The notes under the pieces were generated by a model. The model worked only from the letters and a program-made list of their open reading frames with translations. It was not told the origin of the DNA and searched no databases. A program made the position numbers and the translations under genes. A DNA stretch of 64,000 nucleotides from Acinetobacter corruptisaponis (GTDB lineage: Bacteria; Pseudomonadota; Gammaproteobacteria; Pseudomonadales; Moraxellaceae): contig NZ_CP125669.1 in assembly GCF_030053775.1 (NCBI RefSeq), positions 1,421,962 to 1,485,961 of the forward strand. Reading direction: 5' to 3'. Positions within the stretch are counted from its first letter, which is position 1. Each line of letters starts with the position of its first letter. Below, in pieces: positions 29,048 through 37,411 of the stretch.

Positions 29048-30235
29048 ATGCAAAACGTAGATCTATTTTTCTTACTGCTCGGTGCAGTACTGGTATTGGC
29101 AATGCATGCTGGCTTTGCATTTTTGGAACTGGGTACAGTACGCCATAAAAACCAGGTCAATGCGCTCAGCAAAATCTTAACTGATTTTGCCATTTCAGCA
29201 ATTGCCTATTTCTTTGTAGGCTACTGGATTGCATACGGACAGAACTTTTTCCATGCAGGCACTACCTTGGCTGCCGATCATGGCTACAACCTGATGCGCT
29301 GTTTCTTCCTGCTCACCTTCGCCGCCGCCATTCCAGCGATTATCTCTGGTGGTATTGCTGAGCGTGCCAAAATGCGCTCCCAAGCCATTGCCACGCTGAT
29401 TCTGGTCGCACTGATCTATCCATTCTTTGAGGGTATGATCTGGAATGGCAATTATGGCTTGCAGGGTTGGCTGGAAAAAACCTTTGGTGCTGGGTTCCAT
29501 GACTTTGCAGGTTCAGTAGTTGTGCATGCCATGGGTGGATGGATTGCATTGGCGGCGGTGATCTTGCTGGGTGCTCGAAATGGTCGCTATAAGAATGATG
29601 GTCGTGTCAGTGCGCATCCACCATCATCCATTCCATTCCTTGCCTTAGGCTCATGGATTTTGATTGTGGGCTGGTTTGGCTTTAACGTGATGAGTGCTCA
29701 ACGTGTGGAGGCCATCTCTGGCTTGGTGGCAATCAACTCACTGATGGCAATGGTTGGCGGTACATTGGCTGCAAACTTTATGGGTAAAAATGACCCTGGT
29801 TTCCTACACAATGGTCCATTGGCAGGTTTGGTCGCAATCTGTGCAGGCTCCGATATTGTGCATCCTATTGGTGCATTATTCATTGGCGGCGTTGCGGGTG
29901 CCCTGTTTGTTTACCTGTTTACTTATACACAAAACAAGCTCAAGGTGGATGATGTACTGGGTGTGTGGCCTTTACACGGTGTCTGCGGCGCTGTTGGTGG
30001 TATCGCTGCGGGTATCTTTGGTCAGCAGGCTTTAGGCGGTTTGGGTGGCGTGTCCATCATTTCCCAAATCATTGGTACAGGCTTAGGTATTATCATTGCG
30101 CTGATTGGTGGTTTTGTCGTGTATGGCATCTTAAAGGCGACTTTGGGTATCCGTCTTTCTCAGGAAGATGAATATCGCGGTGCAGACCTTTCCATTCACA
30201 AAATTTCGGCAAATTCTGAAGAATCCATGTTCTGA
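29048..30235 (+). CDS. amt: Ammonium transporter
   Basis: Amt/MEP/Rh-family channel of the inner membrane, 395 residues from the ATG at 29048 (MQNVDLFFLLLGAVLVLAMHAGFAFLELG). An in-frame TTG at 28982 would add 22 residues and is less likely. Eleven or so membrane helices are evident. Family signatures seen: DFAGSVVVHAMGGWIALAA with the first pore His region and VWPLHGVCGAVGGIAAGIFG with the second. A sigma-54-like promoter precedes it, but no glnK/glnB gene is next to it. Confidence 0.93.
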   Translation: MQNVDLFFLLLGAVLVLAMHAGFAFLELGTVRHKNQVNALSKILTDFAISAIAYFFVGYWIAYGQNFFHAGTTLAADHGYNLMRCFFLLTFAAAIPAIISGGIAERAKMRSQAIATLILVALIYPFFEGMIWNGNYGLQGWLEKTFGAGFHDFAGSVVVHAMGGWIALAAVILLGARNGRYKNDGRVSAHPPSSIPFLALGSWILIVGWFGFNVMSAQRVEAISGLVAINSLMAMVGGTLAANFMGKNDPGFLHNGPLAGLVAICAGSDIVHPIGALFIGGVAGALFVYLFTYTQNKLKVDDVLGVWPLHGVCGAVGGIAAGIFGQQALGGLGGVSIISQIIGTGLGIIIALIGGFVVYGILKATLGIRLSQEDEYRGADLSIHKISANSEESMF

Positions 30236-30268
30236 TGTGGTTTGATGATTAGTGAGTATTCCTGAAAT

Positions 30269-30308
30269 TTCCCTTGTATGTGCAGACCTCACTACAAGGG
30301 AATGATTT
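30269..30308 (+). terminator. Probable terminator after amt
   Basis: Ten-bp stem TTCCCTTGTA / TACAAGGGAA with a 14-nt loop and a short T-rich tail. Confidence 0.6.
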
Positions 30309-30436
30309 TAACTATAAAAAATATATTTAAACCTGAATTCAACTTAATTTTAAATCTTTCCCAACAATTCATTCACACTGTTTGATCACCTGTCTCTATA
30401 GAATATTGACATGCCAAACCCTGCGGACTATGCTTT

Positions 30437-30610
30437 GTGTGCTGACCCTCATGGTCAGACGGTTTTGACAGACCGTTTTTAGACCACATCAGAACTATTC
30501 TTTCTGAGGAATAGTTTTGTGTGTAAGCTCCTCGTTCCCTCCCGTAGCGGTAGGACGGGAGAGGGACACCTTCGGGTGTGCTGGAGTCTAAACCAGTCTG
30601 TCAACCCTCT
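30437..30610 (+). ncRNA. Candidate structured RNA resembling phage C4-type antisense RNA
   Basis: The sequence folds into a compact multi-stem structure. A hairpin CTGACC/GGTCAG lies at 30442-30458. A long-range stem pairs ttgacagac (about 30465-30473) with gtctgtcaa (about 30596-30604), extended by tttagac pairing gtctaaa. Enclosed are AACTATTC/GGAATAGTT, a CCCGT/ACGGG hairpin with C/T-G/A flanks, and a perfect ACACC-TTCG-GGTGT tetraloop hairpin. The tail (gtgtgctggagtc...ccagtctgtcaaccc) recalls C4 antisense RNAs that precede Icd/Ash-like genes in phage immunity operons. The structure is seen; the family name is from memory and tentative. Confidence 0.4.
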
Positions 30611-30673
30611 TTCGTTCTGCCACCATAATCAGACAATGGTTTGGTAGAACTTCTATTTTAACAGGGGTTTACT

Positions 30674-30766
30674 ATGCGCACCATTTCTTTTTCATCGGCA
30701 ATCATTGCCAAAGCCTTTATTCCCATACATTCCAGCAGACTTTTAATGCTGTTTGATCGTCTATAA
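30674..30766 (+). CDS. Possible 30-residue peptide after the structured RNA
   Basis: A 30-codon frame (MRTISFSSAIIAKAFIPIHS...) with a good ribosome site (AGGGG, 6 nt before ATG). Its stop codon lies in the base of a hairpin with the perfect stem AAGTTC/GAACTT. Could be a leader peptide or the remnant of an Ash/Icd-like gene. No homologue is recognised with certainty. Confidence 0.3.
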   Translation: MRTISFSSAIIAKAFIPIHSSRLLMLFDRL

Positions 30767-30928
30767 GTTCTGCGAACTTTAGATCAGACTGACTAAAAAA
30801 TCATATCAACAATAAAGCATCCGAGATGAGCCAAGGCACATTCTTGTGTGGCGGAGTCATGCCTATTTTTTGCTGTTCCTAAAAAGGCGGTGGCATTCTG
30901 ATCTCATGCATATACAACAAAAAAACTT
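30767..30928. other. Degenerate coding-like stretch upstream of the TetR gene
   Basis: No intact gene. Short frames without starts are visible, including one that reads ...ESCLFFAVPKKAVAF then stop, then SHAY, which looks like a decayed Ash/Icd-like tail. Two related segments, ggcggagtcatgcctat and a weaker ggcattctgatctcatgc, occur 40 bp apart. Confidence 0.3.
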
Positions 30929-30946
30929 ATGTTTAGTGGTGTGTTT

Positions 30947-31498
30947 ATGCCAAATTTAGAAATTTCCTCAAGGGCACTATCAGTGCTTGATTACTCAAGA
31001 AATCTTTTTAACTTGTATGGATTTCAGCAGGTGGGTGTGGATCGGATTATTAGTGAAACCAATATAGCGAAGGCAACATTTTATCGTTATTTTCAGTCCA
31101 AAGAAAAACTTATAGAGCTGTGCCTTATTTTTCAAAAAGATACGCTAAAAGAAAAAATCAGGAGAATCAGGGCCTGTTGCCATCATTCAAATGTGCTTGA
31201 TCAGTTGAGGAAAATTTATCTGCTCCATGTCGATTTAAATGGCCCGTATCATTTGTTGTTTAAGGCTATTTTTGAGCTTGAAAAGTTATATCCCAAGGCC
31301 TATCGAATTGCTGTCGGATATAGAAAATGGTTAATCAGACAAATTCGGTCTTTACTGTTAAAGATGAAAAATACTGTGACGGTTGAGGATGCAACGATAT
31401 TTTTATTTATTGTTGATGGTTCTGTTCTTGAGCTTTTAAGAATGAATTGGGCAGAAAGACAAGATAGCCTGCTGGATTATTTCCTGCGAATGATTTGA
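30947..31498 (+). CDS. TetR/AcrR family transcriptional regulator
   Basis: About 183 residues from the ATG at 30947 (MPNLEISSRAL); an ATG at 30929 would add six. The HTH is clear in residues ~10-55: LDYSRNLFNLYGFQQVGVDRIISETNIAKATFYRYFQSKEKLIELC. The C-terminal ligand domain is helical and basic with no recognisable effector specificity. It has no adjacent efflux or enzyme gene, so the target is unknown. No clear ribosome site. The gene is AT-rich compared with amt. Confidence 0.85.
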   Translation: MPNLEISSRALSVLDYSRNLFNLYGFQQVGVDRIISETNIAKATFYRYFQSKEKLIELCLIFQKDTLKEKIRRIRACCHHSNVLDQLRKIYLLHVDLNGPYHLLFKAIFELEKLYPKAYRIAVGYRKWLIRQIRSLLLKMKNTVTVEDATIFLFIVDGSVLELLRMNWAERQDSLLDYFLRMI

Positions 31499-32019
31499 TT
31501 CTGGCGCATACAAAGAATGAATCAGCCTGAGTTTGACTTAAATATTGGTCTAACTTTCTGAAAAAATATCGTGGTGGAGTCTTGCCAAGTTCTCATTCAA
31601 TTTCAGAATCAGCTACTACTTCTTGCAATGCACCAAAGCTTTAAACGCTTTGGTGTGCCCAGTCTAGCCCCCTTTGCGAAACGTTGTTTCTCATTCGGCA
31701 TGAGGAGCGAAGCTCTGCAAGGGCAACCATCTTGCACAGCTATCGCGGATGACTTTTTCGGGCATTATATTTCATCAAGGATTTTATATCGAACTCAGGT
31801 TATTTATTTTTATTTCAAATATACATTTTAAATATATTAGCTCGCCCCACATTTATTTTATAAATTTGTATTACCTTATAATACAAACAACAATTTTATT
31901 ATAATAATAAAAATTATCATTCAAATAAATTTAATTTCTGTTTAAGGTTCAGTTAATTTCATATTAAGTTCCATCATTTTAAATCTCAGTCAAATCTGCG
32001 CCAGTATCATTTATTCATT
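31499..32019. other. Gene-poor spacer before the PAP2-kinase pair
   Basis: About 520 bp. It holds a perfect 9-bp hairpin CACCAAAGC/GCTTTGGTG at 31631-31655 without a T tract, followed by sequence (gcatgaggagcgaagctctg) that looks like an interspersed Acinetobacter repeat, then a very AT-rich stretch leading to the PmrA-box-like array at 31930-31968. An 86-codon frame at 31571 is not convincing. Confidence 0.45.
31930..31968 (+). promoter_or_regulatory. PmrA-box-like array of four half-sites
   Basis: Four half-sites TTTAAT (31930), TTTAAG (31941), GTTAAT (31952) and ATTAAG (31963) are spaced at exactly 11 bp, that is with 5-bp gaps. PmrA boxes are direct repeats of the form YTTAAK-N5-YTTAAK. 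The array ends about 50 bp upstream of the PAP2 start codon. The same type of repeat is present in front of eptA. Confidence 0.55.
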
Positions 32020-32736
32020 ATGTTAATGAAATCCCCTTTTCTCTTATGGAACAGTTGCCTACTCATTCTCAGCGGGTTGGTATTGATTTTTGTATTTCCA
32101 GTCGCTGGACAGATTGATTTATATCTCATTCAACCATGGGTCAACAGTGCAGGTCTGTTCGCATCAAAGGGCGACTGGTACTTGGCGACCCTGAATCATA
32201 CCTATGTGAAGAAAATCCTCACATTGGTCTACATCAGCTTTTTTGTGCTCTGGTGTGCCTCATTCAAGGTGGAGAAACTCAAGGTCAACCGTTGGCAATA
32301 TGGCTATATGTTCTGGGTCAGTATGCTGTGTACCTGTACGATTGGTTTAATAAAAGCCCATTCAGCCCATGCCTGCCCTTGGGCTATGACACAACAAACC
32401 GCAACGGGCTTTGTTTGGAATTTCTCCGCCACTGCTGGGCATTGTTTTCCAGGCGGCCATGCCAGCACAGGCTTTGCATTGATCACTGGCTACTTTACCT
32501 ACCGTTTGCGTGAAAGAAACCGTGCATGGTTTTATTTATTTGCTGGTTTAACACTGGGTTTTGCGATGGGTTGGGCACAGATGATGCGGGGTGCACACTT
32601 TCTCAGCCATAATCTCTGGACAGGCTGGATTTGCCTAACCATTAACTTTGTTCTCTATGCGGTCACTGAAAAATACCACGTATCGCTCCCCGACCGTAAT
32701 TCCGTACCGCAAGCGCAGCTTGATGTGGTAAAGTGA
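32020..32736 (+). CDS. PAP2-family membrane phosphatase of the lipid A modification locus
   Basis: 238 residues with about six membrane helices. The catalytic motifs are of the variant PAP2 subgroup: K..SAHACPWAMT (CPW where others have RP) near residues 110-123, CFPGGHAS near 145-152, and MMRGAHFLSHNLWT near 187-200 with the catalytic His. Likely a periplasmic lipid phosphatase; undecaprenyl pyrophosphate or lipid A 1-phosphate are possible substrates, not proven. A PmrA-box-like array lies upstream and pmrCAB lies beyond the next gene. Confidence 0.85.
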   Translation: MLMKSPFLLWNSCLLILSGLVLIFVFPVAGQIDLYLIQPWVNSAGLFASKGDWYLATLNHTYVKKILTLVYISFFVLWCASFKVEKLKVNRWQYGYMFWVSMLCTCTIGLIKAHSAHACPWAMTQQTATGFVWNFSATAGHCFPGGHASTGFALITGYFTYRLRERNRAWFYLFAGLTLGFAMGWAQMMRGAHFLSHNLWTGWICLTINFVLYAVTEKYHVSLPDRNSVPQAQLDVVK

Positions 32737-32762
32737 ACACCTACTACAAGTAAGTGTTTATA

Positions 32763-32780
32763 AACATCAGGATGTTTTTT
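32763..32780 (+). terminator. Possible attenuator between PAP2 and kinase-like genes
   Basis: Short hairpin AAACAT-cagg-ATGTTT followed by T's, just upstream of the kinase-like gene. It could reduce read-through from the PAP2 gene. Confidence 0.35.
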
Positions 32781-32788
32781 GCTGGCCT

Positions 32789-33598
32789 ATGTCTGACTTT
32801 CAAACTTTTTTAGAATCGTCTTTAACCACACAACAGAATTCGATTGAGGCCTACCAACTCAACATCGGCAAGGTCTGGCTTAAAAAGGCTTCCGAGCGTC
32901 ATGGTTTATGGCTCTACACCCCCCTGAAATGGCTGGCAAAAATATTCAACCTCGGTGCAATCATGCCTGTTCCCAACCGAGGGGGATCAATCGCAATTCA
33001 GTGTGAATTCAAGCGGATTCAGCAACTCAGGGAATTAGGGGTTTCCACGCCAAATGTGTTGGCAGTTTCGGAAAAAGGCATTTTATTACAGGACATTGGA
33101 ATACAGCATCAAAGCCAGACTCAGCAACTGGATCAGGCACTTGCCCGCCGCAAGGAAAATCCTGATGCACAATTTCTACTATTTACCCAGGCGATTCAGT
33201 CCATTCAAAGCATACATCAGAAAGGTGGGTATTTAAGCGAAGCCTTTGCACGTAATATTCTAGTCGATGAGCAGAATCAGTTTAGCTTTATTGACTTTGA
33301 AACTGATCCACGTGATGTACTCAGCCTGCATGACTGTTTTGTACGTGACTGGTTGCTGTTTATTTTCTCAACGGCCTATCATTTTGAATTTGAGCAATTA
33401 AACAATGCCAGCCTCATCCTCTACAAAGCCCTGCTTGCTGAGCCGCAAGTCTATAAGGACATTGCCAAGGTTGGAAAACGCCTGAGCTGGGTACTTAATT
33501 TCAATGTAAGCAAGGTCGGTAATGATGGAAAACGCATTCAGAAATGTGTGTTGTTTCTGCGCGACCTTAAAGAACACGCTGAAAAGGCATCAGCATAG
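32789..33598 (+). CDS. Kinase-like protein (LPS/RIO-kinase fold) beside pmrCAB
   Basis: 269 residues resembling lipopolysaccharide and BUD32/RIO-type kinases. Seen: a Gly-rich/basic N-lobe (VPNRGGSIAIQCEFKRIQQLRELGVSTPNVL) and a C-lobe catalytic region SEAFARNILVDEQNQFSFIDFETDP, whose Asn and IDFE would bind metal. The usual HxD of the catalytic loop is not obvious: Glu stands five residues before the Asn, so activity may be altered or the protein may be a pseudokinase. It follows the PAP2 gene by 52 bp and converges on pmrB. The substrate is unknown. Confidence 0.72.
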   Translation: MSDFQTFLESSLTTQQNSIEAYQLNIGKVWLKKASERHGLWLYTPLKWLAKIFNLGAIMPVPNRGGSIAIQCEFKRIQQLRELGVSTPNVLAVSEKGILLQDIGIQHQSQTQQLDQALARRKENPDAQFLLFTQAIQSIQSIHQKGGYLSEAFARNILVDEQNQFSFIDFETDPRDVLSLHDCFVRDWLLFIFSTAYHFEFEQLNNASLILYKALLAEPQVYKDIAKVGKRLSWVLNFNVSKVGNDGKRIQKCVLFLRDLKEHAEKASA

Positions 33599-33604
33599 TT
33601 TTCT

Positions 33605-34942
33605 CTATGCATGATGCTCCAGTTTTTTAGGAAGTTTTACCAGCACGGATAAACCGCCTAAATCAATACTTCTTGATAAAGTGAGTGTGCCGCCCAAACG
33701 CTGTGTGGCCTTATCCACAATTGAAAGTCCAAGGCCACTGCCCACTTCCAGATGATGGTGTACACGGTAAAAACGTTTTAGCACCTTGTCGTATTGGTCT
33801 GGATCAATGCCCTGCCCACTGTCATCAATCTGTACATAGGCAAAGCCATCGGTATCATCATATACAGAGATATTGATGATGCCCTGATTCGGGGTGTACT
33901 TGATCGCATTGTCAATCAGGTTAAAGATAATCGAATGAACGGTTGGCTCTAGGCTTTGCATTTCGATCAGGTCATTACGTTCAAAGCCCAGATCAATTTC
34001 CTTTTGCATGGCGAGATTAACCAGTTGCTCCACACAGTTCAGTGCCACATCATTCAGGCAAAATCTGGTATTGGGTTCAATCAGGCTTAATCCAACATCC
34101 TGTTTTGCCAAGGCCAGCAACTGTGTTACCAAGTGCTGAATACGCGCCAGTCCCTTGCTGAGGTTTTGCAAAGCCTCATGTTCAGGAAACTGGCTAATCA
34201 GAATCTTGGTTTGCAGGTTCAAGGCGGTGACAGGCGTTCTGAGTTCGTGTGCCGCATCGGCAATAAACTGTTTCTGTTCGGTCTGTGCGTGCTGGATACG
34301 TTCAAATAAACGGTTCATTTCCTCAATGGTTGGAATCAGTTCCTGCGGATATTCCTCACTATCAATCGGTGCCAGTCCCTCAGAGCCACGCTGGGTCAGC
34401 TCAGCTTTAAAATCTTCCAACGGTTTTAGGCTTAAACTGATAATAAAGGCCAGTACGATGATCGCGAACGGCAGCAACAGCACATAGGGAATAAACATGC
34501 TTCCCGCCAGTTCCCAGGCAAAGCTTTGACGTACCTTTTCCTGCTGGCTAATCTGAATTTGATAATCCTTTAAGGGAAACACATAGACTCGCCAAGTACC
34601 CTGCACAGTATTTTGGGTATAAAAACCCGCCTGTTTTACAGGGGGAACCAGTAAATGGGTTTGGTGCCAAAGGTGGCTTTGATCTTTATATGCCCAAATA
34701 TCAACCAGTAAATCCTCTTCATGGTAACTTCGGTGCAGTTCTATTTTGCTGGCAATCTTTATGATCGGTTCAACGGCGGAACGTTCAGCCATATACTGCA
34801 TCTGGGTATCCAGAATTTCATTGACCTCATGCAGGGCAATTTTATAGGCGGTAAAAATCAGCAAGCATCCAAGCAGAAGACTAAAGACAGATGTTCCCCA
34901 AATCAGTCTTTTTTTCAGTGAATATTGCTTCATTTTTTTCAT
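33605..34942 (-). CDS. pmrB: Sensor histidine kinase PmrB
   Basis: 445 residues (a second Met at residue 4 fits A. baumannii PmrB better). Two membrane helices (about 13-33 and 148-168) bracket a periplasmic domain; HAMP follows, then the phospho-acceptor FIADAAHELRTPVTALNLQ near residue 226, N box NLIDNAIKYTP, G1 DDSGQGIDP and GSGLGLSIV. PmrB phosphorylates PmrA, and in A. baumannii mutations in it cause colistin resistance. The gene is 6 bp after pmrA. No truncation is visible. Confidence 0.94.
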   Translation of the reverse strand: MKKMKQYSLKKRLIWGTSVFSLLLGCLLIFTAYKIALHEVNEILDTQMQYMAERSAVEPIIKIASKIELHRSYHEEDLLVDIWAYKDQSHLWHQTHLLVPPVKQAGFYTQNTVQGTWRVYVFPLKDYQIQISQQEKVRQSFAWELAGSMFIPYVLLLPFAIIVLAFIISLSLKPLEDFKAELTQRGSEGLAPIDSEEYPQELIPTIEEMNRLFERIQHAQTEQKQFIADAAHELRTPVTALNLQTKILISQFPEHEALQNLSKGLARIQHLVTQLLALAKQDVGLSLIEPNTRFCLNDVALNCVEQLVNLAMQKEIDLGFERNDLIEMQSLEPTVHSIIFNLIDNAIKYTPNQGIINISVYDDTDGFAYVQIDDSGQGIDPDQYDKVLKRFYRVHHHLEVGSGLGLSIVDKATQRLGGTLTLSRSIDLGGLSVLVKLPKKLEHHA

Positions 34943-34948
34943 AAATAA

Positions 34949-35626
34949 TCAGGGTTGTCCCAGTCTGTAGCCTAGCCCACGAATGGTCCGAATAAAGTCC
35001 TTGCCAAGCTTGGCACGCAGGTGATGCACATAGACCTCAATGGTATTGCTGGTGACCTCACTATCAAAGTCATACAGCTTGTCTTCAAGATTAGCCTTGG
35101 AGAAGATTTTATTGGGATGCGTAACCATTGGAATCAGGATGGCCCATTCACGGTTGGACAATTCAATTTGCTGCCCTTTAAAAGTCGCCAAATGCTGTTC
35201 CACATCCAGCGTCAACTCACCACTTTTAAGTAGCTGTGACTGGTTTTTCAATAAGGCAGTTTCTGCATTTCCACGGCGCAATAGTGCATTGATACGGGCC
35301 AGCAATTCATCAAACTCATAAGGCTTGACCAGATAATCATCCGCACCCTGATTCAGGCCATCGACCCGATTCTGCAACTGGTCCCGTGCCGAAATAATCA
35401 GCACAGGGATGGCGGTACGCTGGCGAATCTGTCTGAGGATCTGCATGCCATCCATCAGCGGCAGGCCCAAATCCAGCAGGACCAGGTCAAAAGGCTGTTT
35501 GGTCAGCAATGCCAAGCCATCGACCCCATTATTGACCCCCTCCACTTCAAACTGATGATAGCGCAGCAGGGTCATTGTTGACTCTGCAATCATAAAATCA
35601 TCTTCGATCATCAAGATTTTGGTCAT
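34949..35626 (-). CDS. pmrA: OmpR-family response regulator PmrA
   Basis: 225 residues: receiver domain with MIEDDFMIAES, phospho-acceptor Asp in LVLLDLGLPLMDG near residue 52 and Lys in YLVKPYEFDEL, then a winged-helix C-terminus (LSNREWAILIPM...SNTIEVYVHHLRAKLGKDFIRTIRGLGYRLG). It activates eptA and probably its own operon. It lies between eptA (21 bp gap) and pmrB (6 bp gap). Confidence 0.95.
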   Translation of the reverse strand: MTKILMIEDDFMIAESTMTLLRYHQFEVEGVNNGVDGLALLTKQPFDLVLLDLGLPLMDGMQILRQIRQRTAIPVLIISARDQLQNRVDGLNQGADDYLVKPYEFDELLARINALLRRGNAETALLKNQSQLLKSGELTLDVEQHLATFKGQQIELSNREWAILIPMVTHPNKIFSKANLEDKLYDFDSEVTSNTIEVYVHHLRAKLGKDFIRTIRGLGYRLGQP

Positions 35627-35647
35627 GACTTCATCACACCTTATGGA

Positions 35648-37288
35648 TTAGGGACATGCTGCCAGCATATCGTTATTCGGGTCGATCACTTTGCTTTTCA
35701 CATCAAGCAGGCTCAGCATGGTCGGGAACAGGTTATCCTGACTCAACTCCTGCCTGCCCTGCTGTGCCAAACATTTGATCTGTTGTTTTGCCTGATGTTG
35801 CCAGACAGTGGAGAACCACATCAACATCGGGATATGAGTCTGTTGCGTTGGTGCAATCGCATAAGGCGCACCATGCAAATACATACCGCTTTCACCTGTG
35901 GACTCTCCATGATCAGATAAATACCACAAAGCGGTTTGATATTTCGTTGTATTTTTTAATGTTTCAATCAGGGTGTCCAAAACATAATCGGTATATAGCA
36001 AGGTATTGTCATAACTGTTCAGCAATGCATCTCTGCTACAGCCCTGAATGGCGTTGGTGTCACAGGTCGGCTTGAACACCTTGAATTGTGCAGGAACACG
36101 TTTATAGTAGGCTGGCCCGTGACTGCCCATTTGATGCAGCACAATCAAACGTGGACGATTGTCATCTTGAGGAATTGTGGCTAAATAGGCCTTAAAGCTA
36201 TCAATCAGAATATCGTCAAAACATTCCTTGTCCTTGCACCATTTCTGCTGGATGGGTTCAGGAATCTTGAATTGATTGACACGGTCACAGGTGCCTTTAC
36301 AGCCTGAATTATTATCAATCCACGTCACCTGATAACCCGCCCGCTGGGCAATATCCAGTAATCCCTCACGATGGCTAGCCAGACGCTCCTCATATTGTTT
36401 ACGGGGCATACCTGAAAACATACACGGAACCGAAACCGCAGTTGCTGTACCGCATGAACTAACCTGTGAAAAGTTTAAAATATCCTGCTGTGCCAGTCTT
36501 GGGTTGGTATTTTTACCATAACCATTTAAAGAGAAGTTTTCAGCACGTGCTGTCTCACCTACGACCAGAACCATCAGTTTCGGTAAAGAGGTAGCCTGTG
36601 CCTTTTGCATCACCGCATCTTCACCATACACGACCAGTGGTAAATTCTCTTTAGGCGCTTTCTTCTTATAATATGACGCAAAGGAAGCAATCATGTTCTG
36701 CGGCGAAATCATGCCTTTCAGGTCACGGTTTTCACGAAAGATTGCAGCAAAATCAACATAGAAAACAAATAATAGCCCTAACACCATCGCCAAGGAGACA
36801 ACTAAAGCGATTAGCTTATGCAATAGCTGACGAATGATGGGTTCAGGTTTGATTTTTATCATGAGAATCACAATAATCGGCAGTACCGTCATTCCCAAAG
36901 TCCATGTCACCAAATGCCATGACCAGGTATCACGCGCTTCCGCAATATCAGTCTGCATCAAGTTCTGGATTTGGTCAGATGTAATGAGTACGCCTAGTGT
37001 ATTCACTGCATAAGCGGCAAAACCGCCAATAAATACCAATGCAATCGCCAGAGGTTTTGCTGTCCATTTCCAGTTAAAAAGCTGGAAAATAAAGTTATAG
37101 GCGGCAACCACAATAATGATTGAAGCGACAACAAATAATCCTGCCTTTACACCATTATATGGTGTCAGCGTGTGTATTTTTTCAAAAAAGGCAATATTTA
37201 AAAATACACCTAACCAAATTGCCAACAATAGATTAAATGCAATTAAAGAAATGGGTTTTATCTTTAAATTTTGAAAAAATGTCATCAT
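35648..37288 (-). CDS. eptA: Lipid A phosphoethanolamine transferase EptA/PmrC
   Basis: 546-residue inner-membrane enzyme that adds phosphoethanolamine to lipid A and so lowers polymyxin binding. Five N-terminal membrane helices occupy about residues 15-185. The periplasmic sulfatase-fold domain has VVGETARAENFSLNGYG with the nucleophilic Thr near residue 246, Cys-rich CGTATAVSVPCMFS, DNNSGCKGTCDRV, and the metal-binding WYLSDHGESTGE. First gene of the eptA-pmrA-pmrB operon, with a PmrA-box-like repeat upstream. Confidence 0.94.
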   Translation of the reverse strand: MMTFFQNLKIKPISLIAFNLLLAIWLGVFLNIAFFEKIHTLTPYNGVKAGLFVVASIIIVVAAYNFIFQLFNWKWTAKPLAIALVFIGGFAAYAVNTLGVLITSDQIQNLMQTDIAEARDTWSWHLVTWTLGMTVLPIIVILMIKIKPEPIIRQLLHKLIALVVSLAMVLGLLFVFYVDFAAIFRENRDLKGMISPQNMIASFASYYKKKAPKENLPLVVYGEDAVMQKAQATSLPKLMVLVVGETARAENFSLNGYGKNTNPRLAQQDILNFSQVSSCGTATAVSVPCMFSGMPRKQYEERLASHREGLLDIAQRAGYQVTWIDNNSGCKGTCDRVNQFKIPEPIQQKWCKDKECFDDILIDSFKAYLATIPQDDNRPRLIVLHQMGSHGPAYYKRVPAQFKVFKPTCDTNAIQGCSRDALLNSYDNTLLYTDYVLDTLIETLKNTTKYQTALWYLSDHGESTGESGMYLHGAPYAIAPTQQTHIPMLMWFSTVWQHQAKQQIKCLAQQGRQELSQDNLFPTMLSLLDVKSKVIDPNNDMLAACP

Positions 37289-37338
37289 TACAGTCTAAAC
37301 ATAAATATCCTGCTTCCTTTTTAATATAAAAATACAAA

Positions 37339-37355
37339 CTTAAAAATGACTTAAA
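37339..37355 (-). promoter_or_regulatory. PmrA-box-like repeat upstream of eptA
   Basis: On the minus strand TTTAAG-N5-TTTAAG, the complement of cttaaa at 37339-37344 and 37350-37355, about 50 bp before the eptA start codon. It matches the known PmrA box pattern and the array at 31930-31968. Confidence 0.65.
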
Positions 37356-37358
37356 TAG

Positions 37359-37386
37359 AAAAAGACGATCAAGTGATCGTCTTTTT
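37359..37386 (-). terminator. Terminator of the porin gene
   Basis: Twelve-bp stem AAAAAGACGATC / GATCGTCTTTTT with loop AAGT, just after the porin stop codon on the minus strand. Confidence 0.85.
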
Positions 37387-37411
37387 GTTAAAATAATAAT
37401 GATATTAATTC

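Noticed and set aside
31571..31831. 86-codon frame after the TetR gene
   Set aside because: Crosses a hairpin and a probable non-coding repeat and shows no domain or ribosome site.
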